Positions 58,835-64,000 of a stretch of 64,000 nucleotides of DNA are shown in pieces. Location of the stretch: NCBI GenBank assembly GCA_963402885.1, contig OY727099.1, forward strand, positions 19,301,001-19,365,000. The letters are read 5' to 3'. The translations under genes were made by a program, and so were the position numbers. The notes beneath the pieces are model-generated. The model ran no database searches and was not told where the DNA came from. It was given only the letters and a program-made list of their open reading frames with translations. Within the stretch, counting starts at the first letter, position 1. Every line of letters begins with the position of its first letter. The DNA is from Antedon bifida (lineage: Eukaryota > Echinodermata > Crinoidea > Comatulida > Antedonidae).

Positions 58835-59431
58835 AGACACCTTCCCTACAATTTGTGACGTTTTGTAAAAATAATACATATATATTACTTTAAAAACATT
58901 AAACCAGGTCATTCCTTGTCTTAAATGTACGTTTTATGGTAAATTATGATAAAAAGTGAGAAACAATGCACTACCTAAGTAGCTCGCGGCGACTGACCTC
59001 TCGTGGACGGTCTTTAGGCCTAGCCTAGCTAAGCTTAGTTTTGTAGGCCTAGCTGGTAAACATCGGTAACGTACGAACATCGTACGCTAGTTATACACCT
59101 AGCCTGACGTTGTATAGTTGCTGCATTAATTGTCTTTCTATTTTTGCCAGACTCCGTTGATACAAATTGGGGAAAACCCGGTATTTTCGCTGAAAAGTTA
59201 GGAGTCGAAAAGTGGGTGAATTACAGAAGAAAAACAAAAATACCAATCCGCGCGCAATGCATTTTGGGATTTATAGTGGGCCGCTATAATTATTAGAATC
59301 GACTTATTTTTCACATTTTTAACCATTTAAAGACGAAAAAAGTTATCGCAATAGGACCGTATAGTATTATTTTTACATTAAATATAGTTTGTGATCTTAA
59401 ATTAGATCTAAAAAACGTAGGGAAGGTGTCT
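58835..59431. mobile_element. TTAA-flanked element with AGACACCTTCCCTAC ends
   Basis: TTAA 58831-58834 is followed by AGACACCTTCCCTAC; GTAGGGAAGGTGTCT is followed by TTAA 59432-59435. The 15-bp inverted repeats and the target duplication are perfect. The 597-bp interior is GC-richer in the middle (CCGCGCGCAATGCATTTTGG) and has no transposase frame. Confidence 0.9.
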
Positions 59432-59435
59432 TTAA

Positions 59436-60444
59436 ATGTCATCTACAGAAATGATAAAAGTATATCAATTTAATGTTTTTATGTGGCAGATTAACCTGAA
59501 ATAAGAGATTACAAATTTAGATATACGTACTATACTCCACGTATTAACCTGTTATCTAAAACCCTCTAAACCTGGAACACAACAAAATACAATGCATTAG
59601 ATAAAATTGAAAAGTTTGTTTGGGAATAACAAAATACGAGCTGGGAAAACAATTGACTTTTGCTTTTATAATGTATTATAGGTTAACCTATATAACATTT
59701 ATTTGAAAATATATAATGTAAAGATATTGATCTCATTGCAATGTGTTTTTAACATAAAATGTGTAACATAGTGCTTTAGTAGAACTTGTTGAAAGATAAA
59801 TTATCCTATCCGATTAACATAGCATCAAATTCAGATCTGTTTTATAGTCATGTTTTAAAGGAAGAGAGAATCTTTCATCTAATGCAAAAATGTACAGTAT
59901 GTGAAAATAAAATGAAACGTAAAAAACCTACGAATGAAAAAATCATCCCAACCAAGATTTGAACACCGACAATAGATATGCACCTGATTTATCTTTCTTT
60001 CGCAATGTTCTCTGTGCTGTATCTGTACATACAACATTATACTCTATGTCCAACCATAGGAAGGAAGCTTACAAAGACCTATGGGGGAACATAGGATGAG
60101 TGAAGCTATAGTGAAGTAACAGGTGAGGAACAAAAAAATGTAATTCAAATGATATAGAAAATCAATATTGTGGTAGCAAAATGTCAGTGCGAGTTTCCAT
60201 TATTTAACTAAACTAAATTATCTATTATCACGAAAAATGGTTTAGGCCATAAAGAATAGAACCGTTCACCCATTTTGATTTCTATACAAAATGAAAGTGT
60301 ATGTATGCACGCGTCTGGATTTCTTTCCAGATACCGTACCAAATTCAGGATCTTAGTAAAAAGCTTTAATGTTAATGTATTTATATAGCACAAACAATGT
60401 CATCTCAATGCGCTGTGGACTTTTCAACTACTATACATGCTTCT
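59436..60444. other. Gene-free stretch
   Basis: AT-rich. A 27-bp interval near 60085-60112 on the minus strand is bracketed by CACTATAG and GTCTTTG and would keep phase with the Tudor exon, but it is too short to call. Confidence 0.35.
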
Positions 60445-60697
60445 CCCCTAAGGGTCACGTCACGTTGGTGTTGCCAACAACAGCGCTATATCGTCTGTTC
60501 ATGACAGTGGCTGTGTTAGCAAGTACACCAGGGTAACCCCCTACTCTTCTAGTGCACGTGAGCATTTTATGTACAGTGGACCTATGGTTTGTAGCCCTCC
60601 GAGAAGAAGACTCGAACCAAGATGTATGCGAGCCTCTAACCCTTACCACAAGGATTAACGCTTCCACGGTCTTAATCGCTCGGCCACTCACTCATTA
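60445..60697 (-). mobile_element. tRNA-Ser/Leu-type SINE
   Basis: The minus strand begins GAGTGGCCGAGCGATTAAGA, an excellent A-box region of tRNA-Ser/Leu type, and GGTTCGAGTC (60609-60618) is a B box. Between them is a long variable-arm-like segment. A tRNA-unrelated body follows to about 60445. A 78-codon frame over it is a shadow. It lies just downstream of the Tudor exon, in the presumed next intron or 3' region. Confidence 0.75.
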
Positions 60698-60729
60698 CGT
60701 TTAGCCCAAATATAAACAATAAACAATAC

Positions 60730-60872
60730 CTGTCTGTTTCTGCATGTTCTGCAAGGTTTTCATTAATAAGAGGTAGGAACACATAATTGCATGGTAATGC
60801 TTGATTTTTGGCTTGTGGAGAGGTTGCAACGAAACCTTGATATAAACACACTAAAGGCACTGGTCCATTTCT
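60730..60872 (-). CDS. Tudor-domain gene, downstream exon
   Basis: The acceptor is TTTCACTCGCAG|AGAAATG and the donor GACAG|GTATTG. The exon enters in phase 0 and leaves in phase 2, so at least one more exon follows. It encodes RNGPVPLVCLYQGFV and LINENLAEHAETDR. Confidence 0.72.
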
Positions 60873-63355
60873 CTGCGAGTGAAAAAAAAACAACAAATAG
60901 TTACAGATGTTTTGTCTCCTAAACATTACAATATTGACATGGCTTTGTTTAAGCTTTTTTTTTTCGAGAGGAAATCATATGAAAGTGCTTTTAGTCAATT
61001 CTTAAATTGTTTAGCCTTTTCTGATGGAAAATTGAATGTAAACATTAAAAACTTGAGAGGAAATGATTTGTGATTCTGTTTAAACTCTATACAGATATAG
61101 TGACACATTTTGTTACAATAAATACATATCTATAATTAAATTATGGTTAATTCTGACATAGGCGAGCACAATGCAAAAACTTCGGTACAAATATCTGCCT
61201 TGGATACCTAATTTCGGGTTTACGATAAGTTCACCTTGCAGCAACATGGTTTCAACTATTTTCTCTCTTTTATACACAAGGGAGCAGTTAAAATAATAGA
61301 TTTGACCCTAAAGGTGACTGGAAACAGGCACTTTCCATCAATCAATACAGTGTCCTTTTAGTAGACGGAAGAAAAAAACAGATAGTATAGGACTGAAGCT
61401 TAAGTTGGCCATTAGTCATAGCCATTTTCGTTTTTTGTTTATTTTAGGAACGGACCGCGCGTGTGAAAGGTACAGTAGTTAAAAAATAAAAATTATACTG
61501 CAAATTAATAAAGATCAAATTAAATATACGCCATAAAGAATCGGAATATATTGTGGGGAATAGTATTATAAAATTACATAGGGAGATTTGATGATAAGAC
61601 ATTAATCGAGCGAAATCCTGATAGCTGAGTTTTATTAAAGATGTATTGTCCCCCTGAAAAAATAATTCTTAAACAATTTTTTGTTGAATATTCTATTTTA
61701 ATGTAACATAATAGTTATCCACTTTGACCAAAAATTGGATCGAAAAAAAATGTATTTACCTGAAAAAAATGTAATTTAAAGCAAAAAATGGTCAAATTGT
61801 CTGCCAGCCAATGTATTTTTGGTTGAATTTAACCATTTATTTTGTCATTTTATAAGTGAAAACATGATTTTTTTTTCGTTTCTTTTTCTATGGAAATGAT
61901 TAACTTTATTAAAACTACAAAATAACATATTCAAAGTCTGATTTAATTAATCTTCATTTTTCATGTTTTTGGGGGACAATACATCTTTAAGTAAGCTGGC
62001 AGGAATAACTGTAGGCTATCTGTGTCCCGTTAGGACCGAGATGTCTGCCCATGTTGCAAGCCGCAATGTCTTCTTTCTTGGGCCGAAACGGCCAACTCTG
62101 TCTTGGCAGTTAGTTTCAAAATAATGTATTAATACTTATTAGGATGATATTTATTTGAATAAACGCCTCTCCAATAAAACATCACTTTGAGTAATAATCC
62201 ACACACCCCCCCCCACCCCCCAACTATCTAATAAACGTCCATCCCATCCACATTTATAATAACACAATTATACTATTTGTAGTAGAATTCATCGCACTGT
62301 TATCTACAATTTACCAAGCATTTGTTATTCTTTTTTACCACTTTTCATATCTATTAGCGGATTTCATTTGATAATAAATGTTACCATATTATTAAAACTA
62401 AAAAATTTAACATATATCCCTCGAATAAGCACCTCTCTCAAATGAACTCCGCCTCCCCACCTCCGCCCTATAAGGGCCCTACCAAACAATAAAGACTATA
62501 CTTTAAAATGTTATTAATCATCTAAGACACTGTGAAACAGAATAGTTTAGTTTTACGAATGTCAAGCATTTTCAATAATGGTAACCGACAGAAAACGTAC
62601 AAGAAGAACATTATCATTCCGAGAACCATCGTCTACACTTCCTAGAGACTATACTTTAAAATGTTATTAATCATCTAAGACACTGTGAAACAGAATAGTT
62701 TAGTTTTACGAATGTCAAGCATTTTCAATAATGGTAACCGACAGAAAACGTACAAGAAGAACATTATCATTCCGAGAACCATCGTCTACACTTCCTAGAG
62801 GGGGAGCGAGCGAAGCGAGCTCACCCTCTAGTAATATTTAAATAAGTGTTATTTCATCAAATTGTATTATCTGGTAAATGTATTCGCCCACTCAATTAAT
62901 TTAAAACTCATTTATTTGGACAATTTCAGGATATAATGCGCTTTTGATTCTTTTCATTTTTTAAAATTCAAATGTTTATTATTATTATTAGGCTCGGATC
63001 TATAGCTCTGTCTACACTATCAAACTAGTTTGACAAAAAAAATGTGATGTGCCTAAATTGGTAGTGTCAATATATGGGAACATCACATTTTTTTACCACA
63101 TAAAGTTTGATAGTGTAGACAGAGCTTTAGAATGATATTAAAATTATTTGCATAATTTAGCCTACCAAAACTTTAGCGACTTGTTCTTTTTCGGCGATGA
63201 CCTGCAGTAGACGTGTCAGTGACGCTAGTGGCCAATCAGTAGTGGGCAACATTTCACAATCATCCGCTATGTCTGATGGTGGCTGTAAACCGAATACTTC
63301 GCACAGAACTGATTGCACTGGAAGATCAAAATACTCAACAGGCAAGTGCCTCAAC
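60730..63355 (-). CDS. Tudor-domain protein, two exons seen (partial gene)
   Basis: Two minus-strand exons (63166-63355 and 60730-60872) join in phase 0 and encode about 110 residues. The first contains LRHLPVEYFDLPVQSVLCEV followed by GLQPP, the typical second half of an extended Tudor domain (pattern LR.LP..F..LP.Q...C...G..P). The second contains PVPLVCLYQG and LINENLAEHAETD, matching the later strands and the final N..L helix. Extended Tudor proteins bind arginine-methylated Piwi proteins in germ granules. The TDRD5/TDRD7 type is plausible, but the paralog cannot be decided from 110 residues. The preceding Tudor core (with the aromatic cage) must lie beyond the right edge or in an unrecognised exon. 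The 2.3-kb intron holds MITEs and a duplicated 153-bp unit. Confidence 0.72.
61639..61986 (+). mobile_element. TTAA-flanked MITE (AGATGTATTGTCCCCC family), copy 3
   Basis: The element lies between TTAA 61635-61638 and TTAA 61987-61990, with perfect 16-bp ends AGATGTATTGTCCCCC and GGGGGACAATACATCT. It is 348 bp, inside the Tudor-gene intron, and is the reference copy of the family in this window. Confidence 0.92.
62494..62799 (+). repeat. Perfect-looking tandem duplication of a 153-bp unit
   Basis: The unit starting GACTATACTTTAAAATG (62494) is repeated from 62647 with no difference seen by eye. It ends in TTCCTAGAG. It is in the Tudor-gene intron. The identity implies a very recent duplication or an assembly artefact. 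Confidence 0.92.
62795..62831. repeat. CTAGAGGG...CCCTCTAG hairpin (possible Helitron 3' end)
   Basis: A 37-bp interval has 8-bp inverted ends around GGAGCGAGCGAAGCGAGCTC. It finishes CTAG followed by T, as Helitron 3' ends do. No Helitron 5' end or Rep/helicase sequence was found, so the class is uncertain. Confidence 0.45.
63005..63125. mobile_element. MITE of the GCTCTGTCTACAC family, copy with intact ends
   Basis: GCTCTGTCTACACTATCAAA faces TTTGATAGTGTAGACAGAGC with perfect pairing. The interior is partly rearranged (TGGTAGTG segment inverted relative to 33904-34042). It lies 40 bp from the Tudor exon, within the intron. Confidence 0.85.
63166..63355 (-). CDS. Tudor-domain gene, upstream exon
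   Basis: The acceptor is CGCTTACAG|GTTGAGG and the donor GTTTTG|GTAGGC. The exon enters in phase 2 and leaves in phase 0. It encodes the LRHLP...LP.Q...C motif of an extended Tudor domain and a helix with RLLQVIAEKEQVAKVL. Confidence 0.78.
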
Positions 63356-63719
63356 CTGTAAGCGAAAAGAAAACCATTTTGGTTATCATTTTTCAGTACA
63401 TTAGGTCATTTCATAAGGTTATATATACATATTTGATGCACATAAGTTGCTTCTAAATGGATAGTCAACTTAATGATGTTCTCAATCGAGAACGGCTAAC
63501 CAAATAAGAACAAGAAAATGTTGTCATTAGAAGTGGTAGGATGAGGATGGTGAATGCGTACTTTGAACTTTGAATATATAGTCTGTACTTTCTGCGAAAT
63601 TATGCAATTCAATTATCATGAAAACATATTGATAAGCACTCGTGGAAATCAAACAGCTCATTAGATATGCAATCGAAATGAAAATTGCAGCTATAGTACA
63701 CATTGTTTCTCTGCGAAAC

Positions 63720-63742
63720 ATATATATATATATATATATATA
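63720..63742. repeat. (TA)n microsatellite
   Basis: An uninterrupted TA dinucleotide run lies within the presumed intron right of the Tudor exon. Confidence 0.9.
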
Positions 63743-64000
63743 CATTATACATAAACCATTTGCATTGCACCTTATCAAAAATAACAGATAACTAAAACAA
63801 AATATTACTGTTGAAAAAAGTGACGCCTCACGAATATGCTGTGGAAGCAGGGGCCAGCAACAGGGAAGGACTGATCCTCCTGGCGACGATTTCTCTGAGG
63901 AGGAGTCAGGTATTAAACAGGAGATCGCAGTGGTATTAATAAACCAATAGAGTTGAATATCAAACGGCAAATAAGATGGCGCACAAATAAATTTCTTAGT

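Noticed and set aside
60600-60697. Intact tRNA-Ser gene
   Set aside because: It has good A and B boxes, but the stems are degenerate and it continues into a non-tRNA body, as in a SINE.
63527-63970. 147-codon minus-strand open frame next to the Tudor exon
   Set aside because: It includes a TA microsatellite and AT-rich intron-like sequence. A possible exon within it (after CTCCTCCTCAG) does not encode the Tudor core expected before LRHLP.

Overview
The window looks like chromosomal DNA of a marine invertebrate animal, probably an echinoderm or a related deuterostome. It is AT-rich and gene-poor, its genes have introns with GT-AG borders, and it is crowded with short non-autonomous transposons. 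The palindrome TAGGCCTA is strongly over-represented. The taxonomic call rests on general style and is an inference.

Only three protein-coding loci are well supported. (1) Positions 1-5423, minus strand: the 5' part of a multi-exon gene. Eleven exons can be joined with consistent phases and give about 633 codons, running off the left edge. The product is rich in helices of armadillo/HEAT type and has an acidic Ser/Asp tract near its N-terminus. (2) Positions 28863-29966, plus strand: a complete coding exon for a class A G-protein-coupled receptor of the bombesin/endothelin type (367 aa). A splice acceptor lies just upstream, so 5' non-coding exon(s) lie further left; a candidate promoter and first exon sit near 15.48-15.74 kb. 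(3) Positions 60730-63355, minus strand: two phase-compatible exons of a Tudor-domain protein, with the rest of the gene not recognised or beyond the right edge.

Nearly everything else is intergenic or intronic and is dominated by repeats. Several unrelated families of short terminal-inverted-repeat elements are flanked by TTAA. They include a cluster of eight copies of one family at 40.5-43.2 kb, in which two pairs abut and share one TTAA. Two copies of a hAT-type MITE have perfect 8-bp target duplications. Other MITE families have TA or undetermined targets, and one of them carries a tRNA-like internal promoter. There are tRNA-derived SINE candidates, 5'-truncated LINE ends (one with recognisable ORF2 C-terminal sequence), and several minisatellites, the largest being a 38-bp array at 18.8-20.1 kb. 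No rRNA gene, intact tRNA gene, CRISPR array, operon or intact transposase was seen.

The three genes show no sign of working together. The Tudor protein suggests germline small-RNA biology, and the receptor suggests peptide signalling. The most unusual content is the repeat landscape: TTAA-flanked families with similar AG...CT ends, a MITE with a tRNA-like promoter, and a small tandem palindrome whose arms changed together.
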